Shown piece after piece: positions 33,365-46,262 of a DNA stretch of 64,000 nt. The DNA comes from Mimachlamys varia (Eukaryota > Mollusca > Bivalvia > Pectinida > Pectinidae): contig OX392530.1 of the NCBI GenBank assembly GCA_947623455.1, positions 27,931,405 through 27,995,404 on the forward strand, given 5' to 3'. Numbering within the stretch: position 1 is the first letter of the stretch; each line of letters opens with the position of its first letter. The notes beneath the pieces were generated by a model that was not told the DNA's origin, did not search any database, and saw nothing but the letters and a program-made list of their open reading frames with translations. The position numbers and the translations under genes were made by a program.

Positions 33365-34809
33365 GCAGTCAAATGTTTATATTTTCATATCTACTTCTAA
33401 CCATATCCGTAAAAAGTAATTACGACCGAAAATAAAACAAATCGTGGTACTAAGAATTTATGGAATGTTGAATAAACAGGACAGCCCGTAGCCCATATTC
33501 GTTTCGAGGGATGGAAACGTTTCTCGTGCTTTCTCCTGGAACTGAGACCGTGGAAAACAGCTACGGTAAACGGATTTTATTACGAAAAAGTTAAATCCCC
33601 TTTCTTTCTTTTACACTATTGCTGTCTAAGGGTGCTTTTAAATAACACATGACATAATTGTCGTCATGATATGTGACATCCCGTATTTATGACGTCATAC
33701 TGCGGAGGCATGCCCGCTGAATTTGAAAACTGAGTAGGAAAGTCCACTTTTGATACAGTTGTCCGCGTCGTGTTGTTTGTTGCTGTGTGCTTAATTATTT
33801 CGGACGACAGGCCAACTGCATCTTCCGCGAGACAATGAGTAATTAAAAGCTTATATTTGTGATGACGACGCTTTCATTCAATGTTTAAATATGATTATTC
33901 AATTTTACCCAATAAGCGATTTAAATTTGAATAAATAAAGCCAAGAAGTTGTTTTAAGTTTCTCGTCCCAACGGGAGTTCAGCGTGATATGCATTTTTTA
34001 CCTTCATACCACCTTCGAATGTATACTCGTTTCGAGTCATAGACCTATGGACCGAAGCGGAACATCTTTGGTTTATATAGTGACACTGCAGTGTAATGAT
34101 CCTACGTCTCCCTTTTTTCTTTTTTTGGGGGGTGGGAGGGGGGGGGGGGTCGTCAGCAAAAACTTTCAAAAATTTGAAACATACGCTAGATCCAACAAGG
34201 AACTCAAATGCAACCTTTGGCAAGAAAACATTTAAGATACTAGTCGGCTAGGTTATCAGTTATTTGTAAGTGACCAACCGCGTGTCCAATGTGGTTTGAA
34301 AACATTAATTTAGATCACTAGAATATTATCAAACAGTAGCTCTGAAGTAAAATTATGGTTATACGTGTATTGTTCACGATCAACGATGATAACATATTTT
34401 AAAATGATGAATATTCTTGTTAATATGCAAATTTTTTTCAACTTTGTTTTCAACTTCTATCGTACATCGTTTGTCCATGAGAGCTTAGGTTTTATGTAGT
34501 TCTCAGATAGTGCGCTCACTACACACATATGGTTTCCACACAGTTCACACACGATGCACATGCGGCACACCAGATACTTGTTGAACCTTCCATTGTTATA
34601 ACAAATTAGAATATTGCAGACATTTAACTAAAGTTGAAGTTTGTGTAACTGCCAAATGGAATTATATTGAATGCACAAGAACAATAGGTTTTGTCAAGTG
34701 ATTTTCATTCCCTATGTTTACACTGCTATTGTTAGAACAAAATTATTATGAATAAGTGTGATAAGAATATGTATCCCAACAATGATGTTCAGAGACATTA
34801 TACAGTTAC
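33365..34809. other. Intron sequence between EGF exons 4 and 3
   Basis: Contains TGACGTCA near 33688, a G-rich tract at about 34128-34150 with G-quadruplex potential, and near 34450-34560 words (ACGATGCACATG, GTGCGC) that may be a decayed third copy of the MITE-like family. No coding evidence. Confidence 0.5.
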
Positions 34810-34896
34810 CTGTACATTGGGCATTGAGACAGCTACCGTCCTTACAGTTGGCTGGACATCTATAGAATATGCCCGAAAATCCCGTGTTGCAACCTC
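34810..34896 (-). CDS. EGF-like exon 3 (divergent)
   Basis: An 87-nt exon: acceptor TTTTACAG, donor ACAG/GTAACT. It reads GGCNTGFSG, YRCPANC, SCLNAQCT. Phase 1 at both ends. It is one of the shorter repeats and has Tyr-Arg where a Cys is expected early in the repeat, so its disulphide pattern may differ. Confidence 0.75.
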
Positions 34897-35860
34897 CTGT
34901 AAAATTCCAGTGTAATTCATGCTACCTGTATCGATATCGTATGTATAATTTTAATAAATGTGCAATCTAAATCAAATTAAACTTTGTATTTGAAAGATAA
35001 AATAAGCGGATCTGTACTAAAATGTATTGTTTTACTTAAACAAATACCACCTCCGTAAATTTTTATCACACTTTTATTACAACTACTTTTTCTTCAAAGG
35101 AATTACAATAAGCTTGTAACATGAAATCACGAACTTGCATTTGTGTTAAGTAGTTACTCTAGCATTCAGTAAATGCATCGTGCTCATGAAGGAAAAAGTA
35201 GACATTCATAAATTTTACGCGATTGTTCTACTCAAAAAAGTGTATTCATATTCATGTTGTATTTTGTATGTCATGATACAGGAAGACAGTTGAAAATTGG
35301 ACAGGAAATATTTCAGTATAAAGGGTTCCGTGATTTGATTTCCCTGGGAAAGGGAAAACTGGGTTCGTTTCGTTTTATATCTTTCACAATTTGAGATCGT
35401 ACAAACAGAATTTTACTTTAAATTGTAACAAAATTAAAAACAAGTTAATTTCCAATTATACCTGTAAAAAAAGAGAAGATTAGCGAAACCGCTCCGCACC
35501 TTTAAGCACAAATTTCGTAGTTTAAATACTTAATTGACATCAATACAATGCCAAACAAATTGCAGTCATAACAATGGTTAGGTAAGAAAAAAGAACCTTG
35601 CTCGTATTGAAATCATACAGGTATGGTATAATGAACCCAACGTAGAAATCAAAAGGAAGCTGAAGAAAAAGATTTTTGACGACAGAAAATAAGAACAGTA
35701 TCAGCAAATAATATGCATCCTATTTTTGTATCACCGCAAAATGATGTTATGACATCCATTTGTGTAGTAGATAAAGTATAAGCTCTGTAACAGGGTGTGA
35801 GAAATATGTAATCAATGTTTGAATTACATATGTACACAACGCAGTATCACTTTAGCTTAC

Positions 35861-35962
35861 CTAAACAAGCTCCACTGAGACTATCACACGTATTCCCTGC
35901 ACAATTAATCGGACAGGGATCGCAATTCCCACCAACTTTAAAATACCCAGAAGTGCAATCGT
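35861..35962 (-). CDS. EGF-like exon 2
   Basis: A 102-nt exon: acceptor ATTTTCAG, donor TTAG/GTAAGC. It reads DDCTSGYFKVGGNC, DPCPINC, TCDSLSGACL. Phase 1 at both ends. The longest of the EGF exons seen here. Confidence 0.83.
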   Translation of the reverse strand, partial: TIALLGILKLVGIAIPVRLIVQGIRVIVSVELV

Positions 35963-36690
35963 CTGAAAATGAAATTGGGATTTGTTGACATTAAAATGAT
36001 AAGTAATATCGCTTTACAAAGTTGTATAACTTATTTCAATATCAAAACTAGAATTCTTAACTCGATAAGTATGTTCATAAAGGGCTTGTCAAAATGCTTT
36101 GCAAAATGTTTTACAGTGTTGCATTCTGAACAAACAACTAGTCATACTTTCATATTGATGTTTATGTCACTTGGGTAGTTTATGAACAATAATCATATTG
36201 TTACATTAATCAGAATTCTTGACATTCAAATAACTGTGAAACTTGTTGTGTATGTCAGCGTTTGGCAGTTTAGAAATAGATTCATTTTTGGTGAACTTTT
36301 GCACAGAACCACTATTGGAGTTTTGCTCGAACGACTACACGTTTTCGTAATATTAAACATTGATGTGTTATTTTGGTCATAGATGAGAAGCAGTTACGGC
36401 CAGGACTTATATAAAATATTCTAACAAGAAAAAAATAGCATTCACCATGTAGAATGGACTATTTTTTCTTACGGTCCAGATGGGAATGTGGTGTGTTTCT
36501 AACACATTGCGAGAACAGTCACTTTGTATGTCAGTACTATTTACATACAAACGATAGGTATTGGTAGCTGGATGCTTCATAACAAGACGTAGCAAATACT
36601 TTTCTTTACATGCTGTTATTATTATTTTCCATAGCTACACTAGCAATATATATATTTTTTTAATTATCATGTACATATAAGAATACGTAC

Positions 36691-36780
36691 TACAGCCGGA
36701 AGTTGTATCACATATGTTACTGAGACAGTTCATGCAGACTCCATTACAATTTCCGTTTCCGTACTTTCCATATGGACATC
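36691..36780 (-). CDS. EGF-like exon 1 (first after the FTP exon)
   Basis: A 90-nt exon: acceptor TTTTTTCAG, donor TGTA/GTACGT. It reads GCPYGKYGNGNC, NGVCMNCLSN, ICDTTSGC. Phase 1 at both ends. The sequence would link the FTP domain to the EGF array; 6 kb of intron separates it from the FTP exon. Confidence 0.83.
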
Positions 36781-36829
36781 CTGAAAAAATGAGAGTTCCA
36801 ATAATGATTCTCGACAGTTCCATTTTTCA

Positions 36830-39800
36830 GTTATTTGCATAAATGTTGAGGAAAAGAAATTTTCATGACTAAGGGGAGTGTATTTTGGAAATTTTGAAAT
36901 ACATTTGCACCAATATGATTATTCTATTTTTTTATGAAGACCAAGACCAGCGCCCTTCAACTTGCGGATTTTTAACAATCAATTTCTAAAAGTTATTCAC
37001 TTAATTTTTAATCAAGTGCTTGAAAACTCTTATCTAATACCAGTTTGCATAGATTTTTTATTAACAATTTAACAATGTCATTAATCGCAAAGATTTACTG
37101 AGAGCTGGACTAACCGTATAAGTGCCGAATACCTTGGAATTATATATACCGCCAATATTCCTTTAATTGTTCAACCTATCAATTCCATCTTTTTATTTTC
37201 TGATAATGAAAAAGTTTGGATTAATTTGATTTATTTTAAGGTAAAGTCTCTAGTTCCTGACACATAGTTATGAAGTTTATCATCATATCAACAACTACCA
37301 AACACTAAAGCTGCTGTAGACGCTAAGAGCTGTGTCACGTCTTAGAAACAAAAGTGGCTATCAGAAATGCTGGAACCTACGTACAATCAAGGTTATGCAT
37401 TTATGGCATAGGTAACAGGGCAATATGAAGGTTTATTTATCCGAAGTTATCATGGCAGCTGAGGGTAAATTAACCTTCATTTTGTCCTGCAACTGACTAT
37501 TTATTGACTATTAAACTGAAAAAATCATAACATGACACATTTTGAGTTTAGTAGTTCAGTAGTTCAGTAGTTCAGCACCTCATCAAATTCATCCGACTTT
37601 AGCGATAAAAAATAGGATTTCTACTTGTTCCCTGAAGGTATTCGCAGAAACAATTGACAGCTGCGTTGGTTGATGGCATTCTTGCTTCCGAGAATACTCT
37701 TAATTTCAGATTCTTCAAACAGTCGAAATCGTTTTGATTTATCGTCTGCCATTTTGGAAAACAAACGAGAAGCTAGGGAGACCACTCCGCTTACAGTATT
37801 GATGGATCACCTTGGGGGCATGCGGTCCAGAGCAATACGATACGATATGTATTGCCCTCGCGATAGGGCTATACGATGTTTAATTATCCGGCCATGTGAT
37901 GTGTTTCAGCTAATCACAGACACTGTTATGAACATGAGGTGTAATACTATATATAATAGGCTCAATTATTTTACTGTAGAAATGGTTGATTTCATCAAAT
38001 CTGACAGGGGACATATCTGCTGTTCTGGATTCATCTAGATCGAACTCGACATATTGCAATACTGATCAATAATAATTTTAAAGTCTGAGTGATAAATGGA
38101 GAGTATCAGTGGAACTGATGATATCATCCCGAAAATTACTATATTGGAGGTTGTTTCCTGGCTGTGAAGTTTATATTTGATTATGTTAATAATTAGTTGT
38201 GAGCTACCAAGTTTTATTATCTGTAATTGCAAGCAACTCTACGCTCCAGATAAGGTATTTCAAAGGTCAATAACTCTGTAAATGAGAGGTTGTATGTTGA
38301 ATCTTTCCTGCATGATTATATGGCACTTTTTGACAAAAAGAACGCATCCCCGTCCTTCTTTGTATCTGTCTGTGTATATATGTATGTATGTATGTACAAA
38401 ATGTGTGTAAAACTACGAAGATTCATGCGATTTTCGCAATAGTATGCATATGTATGTGTATATTACAAAAGGTAAAGTTTTGTTATTTCGTCTTGAGGTA
38501 CTCATATACGTATAAAAGGTCTTAATCTGCCTTATTAAATTTGCGAATCAGTAGCCTCATATTTCCGAACCATGTTTCTCTGTAGCAGGTTCCCCTCTTG
38601 ATATCTGTGACACTCAATATGCATTTAAAAGTTAAATCAAACGTCCCAAAACCCAATGAAAACAGTATGTACTTACATGTTGGGCATTATTAGTTCGTCA
38701 AATAAATGAAAACCATGAATACATGAAATTTGATACGTTTTTAACTTTGAATTTAAATTCCAATCGTACCCTTCTTTGTAAGCCCATATTTTTTACAAAA
38801 AAGGCGGACGTAAATGATTGATCAGGAACTTTAAAACTCAAGCGGAACAAGTGCATATTGTAATAAGGTTATAGATGTCCACTAATCCCACGTATTTTAG
38901 TTGACAGTGCTAAAAACACTCAATTTCATCATGTTAGCATTATAATGAATTACGTTACAAATCTAAGTGGAGCTAGTCTGGAACCTTGGCGCACACCTCT
39001 AAATGTGCTAAATTAAAAGGGGCCGTAACGGCTATATTGGCTGTCACATTAACTTAATTCATATGGTAATATTACGTAAACATACCAACAAAAAAACGGA
39101 CAATATTTCAATTTTAACCAATCAGTGGCAAGGGAATGTTGGCCATTTTGACATTTGTGACGCAACATGCATATAAAAATAGAAGAAGAATAACTAGTAC
39201 TAATTGCAATTGGAACCATTACAGAAGTCACCGAAACTCCCACAGTTGCTTTCGCAGTGCTACAATACACCCACATACCAAATTTCGTAAACATTAGAGG
39301 ATATCTTAATCTAAATTTCCAACAATCAAACGTCATTTTCTTAAATTATTAAACCAAATTTGCGGCAGTGTCCGTCGTGCATGTAACACCTGCATACCAA
39401 ATATCATCCAAACAGGGCTATATTTTAGTTTTGTCCGATCAGAGGCTAACAAATGACGGTCATTTTGTTAAATCAGAAAAATGGGTTTGTGGCTGTGTTT
39501 GCCGAGTCATGTTTCACCTACCAAAGTTCATCTCAATCGGACTCCATCTGAATTTTGAACAACTAGAGGCCTGGAAATGGCGGCCATTTTGTTTAATCAA
39601 GAAACTTAGGTTTTATGAGTGTTTTTATAGTCATATTACACACACATACCAAGTTTCATAAAAATATGCACAATATTTCTTATTTGAACTAATCAAAAGC
39701 CTTTATTTCGGCAGCCATTTTTAAATCCCTCACATCGTTTTAGAGACGTAATAAAAAACGGAGCAAGCACACAATATGTCCCCCACGAAGGGGCATGAAA

Positions 39801-42800
39801 ATATATTTTCTTTGCAGTTTTTCTTTGCTTAAACATTACAATAAACATTGTCATTTAGTTCTATAATAATTATAACCATTAGATACTCAGTCTTAGGTGA
39901 ATGAAAATCTACCGTTTAGTTATCAACGTTTTAAAAACCCACACCATTTTCGACCGTTTTTATTTTGTACATGTATTTATCCATGCTTCTTGGCATTTTG
40001 ATTATTAAAAATAAATCGTTTAAAACTTTTTATAGATTTGACCCCAGTGATCATGACCTTAATTATAAGTTAAGGTAATTTATTTTCACAAACTTTGTCT
40101 GGCTTCTTCAAAGGAATATTTTATGCAAATATCATATTTCTATGCCCTCTGATTGATCGGAAGAGTTCTTTAAAGGTGAACAACCACCCATTTCTAAAAC
40201 ACGCAAATAAGAGTTAATTGCCATTCTAGCTTTTCAACAAACAAAAATCCGTAATTGAGTATTTTTAACAATTTGAAAGCGACCCGTTTACTAAAAGTAT
40301 GCAGTTACTTCCCTTTGGTTGTGATGTAATTTGCGACGATCGGAAAAGCTCGCCAGCTGTCCTTCAATGCAAACAAACGACAAAGTACACTGCTGTGCTG
40401 AACCACAGACTCACCTGCAATCTTTCTTTCTTTTTATTTCAACTATTTTGAGCCAGAAAGCTTCATGAAATATCCACGGTTGGTGTCTTCGACAGGCTTT
40501 GAACCTAAAAATCTGAGGTTATAGGCCTAAAACCAATAGTCTTGCCTACTCGTTTTAAATTGGAAACGAGGACGGAGCAATGCCGTACAGACGGAGACTT
40601 GGGGTAGGCATACATCATATTAAACAATACTAAACCTTAATTATTGTTTTTCTTTTAATTTTTTTTTTCTCAGAGAGTAATCTTAATTATTGGTAAGGAA
40701 GTTTACAGCAGACTCAAGAGAACTGTAGATAGGGTAATCGGCAGCAAGTTTAGTATTGGTCTACCTTCTACACTTTGACTTTTTTAATTGAAAAGTGATA
40801 TTTACATATTACAGATTATGTTTAGCAGCATTGCCCTTAATGTATATTTCTTACGACTTCAGGCAATGGAAGATAGCGATAATTTATTTAATTTCTTTTC
40901 TTACAGGAAGGAAAGACGATGTTTTAAGCTTAAAGGAAAATGTTTGCGGATAGTTGACACAGTTTTTCCCAAAGGCGTGTCAATGTCCATCTTATAAATG
41001 TTCGGTAGTCCTCAAATCCAATGGATTTGCAAATTATACTAGATTTCTACTTAAGAAATCACATTATTGGTTCCGCTTTGAAATACATGTACTTCTCCAA
41101 CATTTATTTTGAAATATTTAGAATAGACATCTATTTTTTTAGAACTGAAATTGCCACAAATGTGTGACTGCTTCAAATATCTTCGCCATCTCCTTTTTTT
41201 TGGCTATCTAATAAACAATGTCCTAAAATATGCATATTTATTTAGGTGCTTAGAAAAAATCACATTTTGATGTTTTAAAATTATTCATCATCAATGGTTG
41301 GCGCCATCAGGGGAAAATAATGAATCTGTGTTTTCCACATGATGCAAGATACTGCCTGATAAAATTATGACAAGTTCGCTTTTAAATTAACTTTTTTTCT
41401 GTGACAATATATCGGGATACTTATTGCAATACATTCTTTCTTCATGGCAATACGATTAAGGCGTATTTGGCACCCCTAGGTCGGAAGACTGGTAAATTTC
41501 CCCCGACACTGTAAATATGTCGACCACAGTGTTTGTGAACTTGTGAAGATCTAGATTTGTAATTGTACGTGCACAAGAATAAATGGTTGTACTGAGTGCT
41601 ACATTTGTATCAATATTCAATACAGAGTAAGTTTTATGTTTTGATTATGTGTAGTCATCTGCAAAGTTGCCACTTGTGTGATCTAAGTATTTAGCTAGGG
41701 TAAATAGACTGAACTACCTATTAAAAAGGCTATTATAATTGTTGGAATTTAGAATTTTAATTCAGAGCTGATGAGTTTACCGGGAATGAAAGCTTATAGT
41801 ATTCAAACATGTATGTAAGTACTGCTGCCTGTTTTTTTAGATCTGATCCAGTTCTGAATATACTAAAGGCCTGATTATATTTTTTATGTTTAATAGAGCT
41901 GCAGTAGATATAGCCTCCCCATACAAAGATTTAAAGTAAGCGTGCATGAAACGTCCTACCATATTGGTCCCTCATATATTTATCTCAGAGAACAACAGTT
42001 TACTGTAGATTCTATCGTATTTGAGCATGCCGCATGCTGCTGTCATGATGAAACATAGATATGGCGATGCATTCTCATTAAACTGTGTCATAACCTTTAC
42101 ATCATAATATAAATGCAACACGGTAAAATCATAATTTGGGTCAAATTTGTTTTTTGTAGTGAAGACTTTTTACGATCAATTTGGTTCAAAGCTTTTACAA
42201 GTCGACGTTAGGCAAGTATTATGATGCAAGTTTTCCTGTCCTTGTTAGCTGTCACTTACATCCAACTTCAGATTCACTGATCACCTAATCTTCTGATCAT
42301 TTTTGTTCAAACATTGATTTCCTCATTGTCGCTAAAATCCCCAAAAACTTTCCCTCCAGTACCAAGCCTAGCTAGCTTGACGTGCATGGCTTGAAACAGG
42401 TGGTTGCGATCGTCGCAAATGACTTTACAGTTTTTTCCGATTCAAGAAAGATAACTCCTGCTAACTTGAATTTGAGATTTTTAATGTCGGTTTCAATATT
42501 TGCATATTTTCGTTATGTTTATGTTTTATAAATTATTTATATTTTGCAAAGGTAATATTTGATACATATTCCAAAAAAAATAAATAAAAATGTTGGGAAA
42601 ATGAAATTGGGTTTTTATCAGCTTTAACAGGTTTTAACACTTCATACTAAAACGAATAAGCAGTGAAATAACGCCCAATGTATTACCCAATAGTAAACTA
42701 AACAAGCATATCCAATAAGAAGAGTGATGAAACTTGTAAAGGCATGACACAATATAAGAATGTCTCAAAGTTAATACAGTGATTGATATACGAAAACTCA

Positions 42801-42801
42801 C
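36830..42801. other. Long intron between FTP and EGF exons
   Basis: No exon recognised. It holds a (TATG)n run near 38378, a tandem-like repeat region at 39.0-39.8 kb, and a B-box-like site on the minus strand near 40500. An open frame at 37670-38038 on + has no recognisable motif. Confidence 0.5.
39020..39796 (+). repeat. Dispersed repeat with internal ~125-bp units and terminal hairpin
   Basis: The core GGC(C/T)ATTTTG-like motif recurs near 39140, 39334, 39455, 39580 and 39710 with similar surroundings (for example 'ccaatcagaggc', then 'ggcggccattttgttt', then 'catACCAArTTTCAT'), at about 121-131-bp spacing for the last three intervals. The region ends with a hairpin, ATGTCCC / GGGGCAT, around CACGAA (39776-39796). 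A similar hairpin occurs inverted at 9511-9534. Confidence 0.6.
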
Positions 42802-43047
42802 CGTAAACCTGTACCTCACACAGTTCCAGTAGAGCCTCGTCCGAGTACCAGGTGTAAGCTTTAACTCGTCGGTCGTTGTAGATGGTCAGATACCGAGCCA
42901 CACCTGGACATGTTATGTCCTGTGTAACAGACATAAATGCCAAGTCAGGTGTTGTGTCTTTGTGACACCTGTTCCCTGATGTCCACTCTGGTGTATTAGA
43001 CAGGTATACCTCGTATCCGGCCAGTCTGTTTACCAGTTCGACACGAT
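42802..43047 (-). CDS. Exon encoding the C-terminal half of an FTP (fucolectin-like) domain
   Basis: A 246-nt exon: acceptor TTGTATAG, donor TACG/GTGAGT. The frame reads RVELVNRLAGYEVYLSNTP, then RCHKDT, then CPGVARYLTIYND, then LLELCEVQVYG, the typical second half of an FTP lectin domain, including its paired Cys residues and the LCEV.V.G end. Phase 1 at both ends, which matches the exon at 12825-13025 exactly: the join would read through YRN RVEL. No N-terminal FTP exon was found on this strand at higher coordinates up to 64 kb. Confidence 0.88.
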
Positions 43048-43689
43048 CTATACAAAGAGGTATAAAATACATAGCATTTCAGTTTATGGTCCGTGTATTG
43101 AATGAATTACTTGAAGCGTGAAAATTTGACAAAATGTCCGTCTTTTTCTTTAGGTTTACAACATACTTTTCAAGTATAGATAGAGATATGAGTTATCAGT
43201 ATGGAAAGATATTAACTAGTCAGTCAATTTCTCATTTAGCTGCAGCATTAAGATCTTGTTGTAAAGGTGTACAGTCATAGGCGGATGTAACTTCTTTATA
43301 AATAATGGTATCGTCCGCAGTATTTTGTGAAGTCATTTATGCAAATTTAAAAGAGAACTGGGCCGAGGCCCGCACCCTGGATACACAAGATATCTATGTT
43401 CCTCGGACAGTTTAAGAATATTCACCATCAAGCATGAGATGTTGTGTTCTATCCTAAAGGAAGGCTGACGTCTTATTTGTAGGACTGTTTCGAATTTTGT
43501 AGACGATCAATTTACAAATGTATATAAAAGGCGTCTTTTAGGGACTTTGTCAAATGCTTTGCCAAACTTTATGATGATGTTTGTCAGGAATTAGTGTAGT
43601 TGTGTTTCACAGGAACGTGTTTTTTCCAAAACCATATTGTAAGTCGTATACAATGATGTATTTTTCTAGGTGTGTCATTGTGTAGCCAA

Positions 43690-43965
43690 CGATTACATCT
43701 TTGTGAAAAAACGGAGAATGCCGAAGCGTCAACAAAACTATAATCCGAACTCAAAAATCGATGAAACTTGGGGCCAAATGTCTATATGGAGATCCTTGCA
43801 AAAGTACAAGACAATAAGACAATGTGTTCTGGAAGAGCAGGCGTCTTCTGCTTCATTGACAGCACCCTCGATGTAAATCACATTCAAGTAAACAATATGT
43901 TCTTCAAATACAAACTGACCATCATTGCCAATCACCACGAGGAAGAACACTAATGAGCATACTCA
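43690..43965 (+). repeat. Dispersed repeat family B, copy 4
   Basis: Blocks 'gagaatgccgaagcgtcaac', 'aactcaaaaatcgatgaaac', 'tatggagatccttgcaaaag', 'gtgttctggaagagcaggcg' and 'aacactaatgagcatactc' match the other copies. Short open frames here are fragments of the repeat. Confidence 0.75.
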
Positions 43966-44199
43966 AAAAGGGCAATATCCATACCACACACAGATTAAAA
44001 GCATTTCTACTAAATTTAAGATGTGCACCATGTGTATGTGTTACGTCATCTTTCTGACAAACACAGCAAAAACTAAGAGGAAATACACCAACAGAGGTAT
44101 AATACGAATTACTGAATTCCTGATTATTATTATTTTTTGTTTTGGGGAAGATTTTCCAGCAAATGGCATTCGTCGGGAGCTTATAAGGACAGATGATAA

Positions 44200-45960
44200 C
44201 AAGTTTGCTAAATCATCGAGTTTCACTTCCAGGTATATCGAAGATGTTTTGTCTATGAATAACATTATGTTTGCCTACTAAGTCGATCGGGTCGTACATA
44301 TATACCTTCTTCAATGCCTTGCTTATAACACAAAATACCAGTCCGACTTCTTTACCTTTATCTAAAGCGGAGAAGATATCATAAGAAATAGATAAAAGCT
44401 GATAGGGCATTAGTAAGGACTTGTAAACGTGCCGTCATTTTCCCGACAACTGACATTAGTTATATAGGTCGATAATTACTTAAAATAGATGGATCTTTTT
44501 TTTTGCATACTGGTTTAACATTAACAATTTTCCAAGATGATAGGAATATACAGTGAGTGAAATGTTAAATAATACATGTACTTGTAACGCATAGCTTAGC
44601 ATATCGCAGTTTCCTTGATCAAACGTGGACTTACAAGGTCGGGACCAGAGGGTTTATTCCTGTCGAGGGAATGTATAGCATTAAGAACGTCTTGTCGAGT
44701 TATTTTAATATCAAAAAGTGTCTGTGTATGGGACTGGTTTAGCACAGGGGGTGCGAGGGGTCAATGTCAGTGTCATCAATAGTAGATTGTGAAGAGAAAA
44801 AAAGTGTTGAAAGCGTTTGCCTTCTGCAAGTTGTCATGTAGAAAATCGTTATTGTCAGAAATAGGAGGAACGTCGCTTTTCCTTTTGGAGTTGGACATAA
44901 AACTTTTGATAGTTTCCCACCTTTTCCTTTGCACAAGTATTATTTGTATAATATTTGTTAAAACATTTTCGCTTGGAATTGCGAATGGCGTTAAAACATG
45001 TATTTCTGAATTTTCTAAATTTGGCATAATCGTCTATTTTACCAGATTGCTTTGCTTTCCGATGAAAATATTTTCTTTTACGAATCAACGAATCAATTTC
45101 CTGACATTGTTGTTTAGACATACAGGAACAATACTTCTTACATTTATAGTCTTGTTTGGTATACATTCTCCAGCCGTCTTCAGAAAAATATTGGTGAGTA
45201 AATCAGTACTTTGTTCTACGTCATGAATGTCGAAAATGCTTTCCCAGTCAATTTTAGAAAGTTTGCCTCTGCTGTCGTCGTAGTCACCCAGGTCATAAAG
45301 CCAGATATTACGTTTGAACGATGATTCGACTGGTTTGGAAATAGTGAGGCTACCATAAACATGACAATGATATATAATTGGCTGGTCTAGGAAGCTTTTG
45401 CCGACATGACAGAAATGGACGGATCATTAGCACAGACAATGTCAAGAAGGGAAGAAGAAAATTCGGTGAAGAAGGTAGGACTGTCAACATTCTGTTTAAG
45501 GTTGTATGTAGTAAGTTGATTGCGAAGGTGAATAGCTTGATTGTTATTGTTTAATAAGTTTACATTGAAGTCGTCGGTTATGACAATATTAGGAATCCCA
45601 GTGTTGAAAGCAAGTTGAATAGAATGAGCAATATGGTCCAAAAAGAAACTGGTTTATCAGGGGTCTATGAAATGTCCCATATAGATTGTTTTTAATGATG
45701 TGTTAAATTGCACCCACACGCACCCGACTAAAGGTAATTCTAGGTCTGATCGACGCTTTGATGTTATACTGTTACTGATATACTGGCATTCCTTGTCTAT
45801 ACGGTCTACAATAGCAGTATAGGGGGAAAAACCAGGAAAGTAAGAAACAGAAGTTACCTCATCAGAACTAAGCCTTGATTCAGTAAAGGTTATGATACTA
45901 GCATTGAATAATTTTGATGAAGAGTTTATCAATTGTTTGCTTTATACTTTGAACGTTAAG
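44200..45960 (-). mobile_element. Decayed LINE, endonuclease to early RT
   Basis: On the minus strand, from high to low coordinates: endonuclease pieces (about 45657-45932 with FTESRLSSDEV; 45387-45641 with IVITDDFNVNLL, the GDFN block altered to DDFN), an inter-domain basic region (44855-45166, RKRKYFHRKAKQSG), then RT blocks at about 44600-44720 (AIHSLDRNKPSGPDLV), 44470-44560 (KKKDPSILSNYRPI) and 44300-44390 (DIFSALDKGKEVGLVF). Frames are broken by shifts and stops, and the 3' part, including the YADD region, is missing. The style is that of Jockey/CR1-type LINEs. Confidence 0.8.
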
Positions 45961-46262
45961 GTGAACTTAAGTATACTTTGCTTCGTCAAACGACGTTGGA
46001 ACATGAGGAAAGGGATGATAAGCCCAGGATTACTTTCTATGTCTCCAGAGAGAAGAAGTAATAATTGAAGGATTATTAAAGATATACCCATGGTAGTGGA
46101 AAGAGAAATGACGCTTTTCACTTAGTTAGGTACATACCTAAATCGCCTATCAAAGTCATGTCTTAGCTGAAGTGACGCTTGTAATATGCCGTTCAATAAA
46201 TGGAAAACGTATAATACAATTAATACAAGTTAAATATCCACAAGTACCAGGTCAAGTGTGTA

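Noticed and set aside
37670..38038. 122-residue plus-strand frame
   Set aside because: No recognisable domain, inside a long intron on the opposite strand, no conserved flanks visible.
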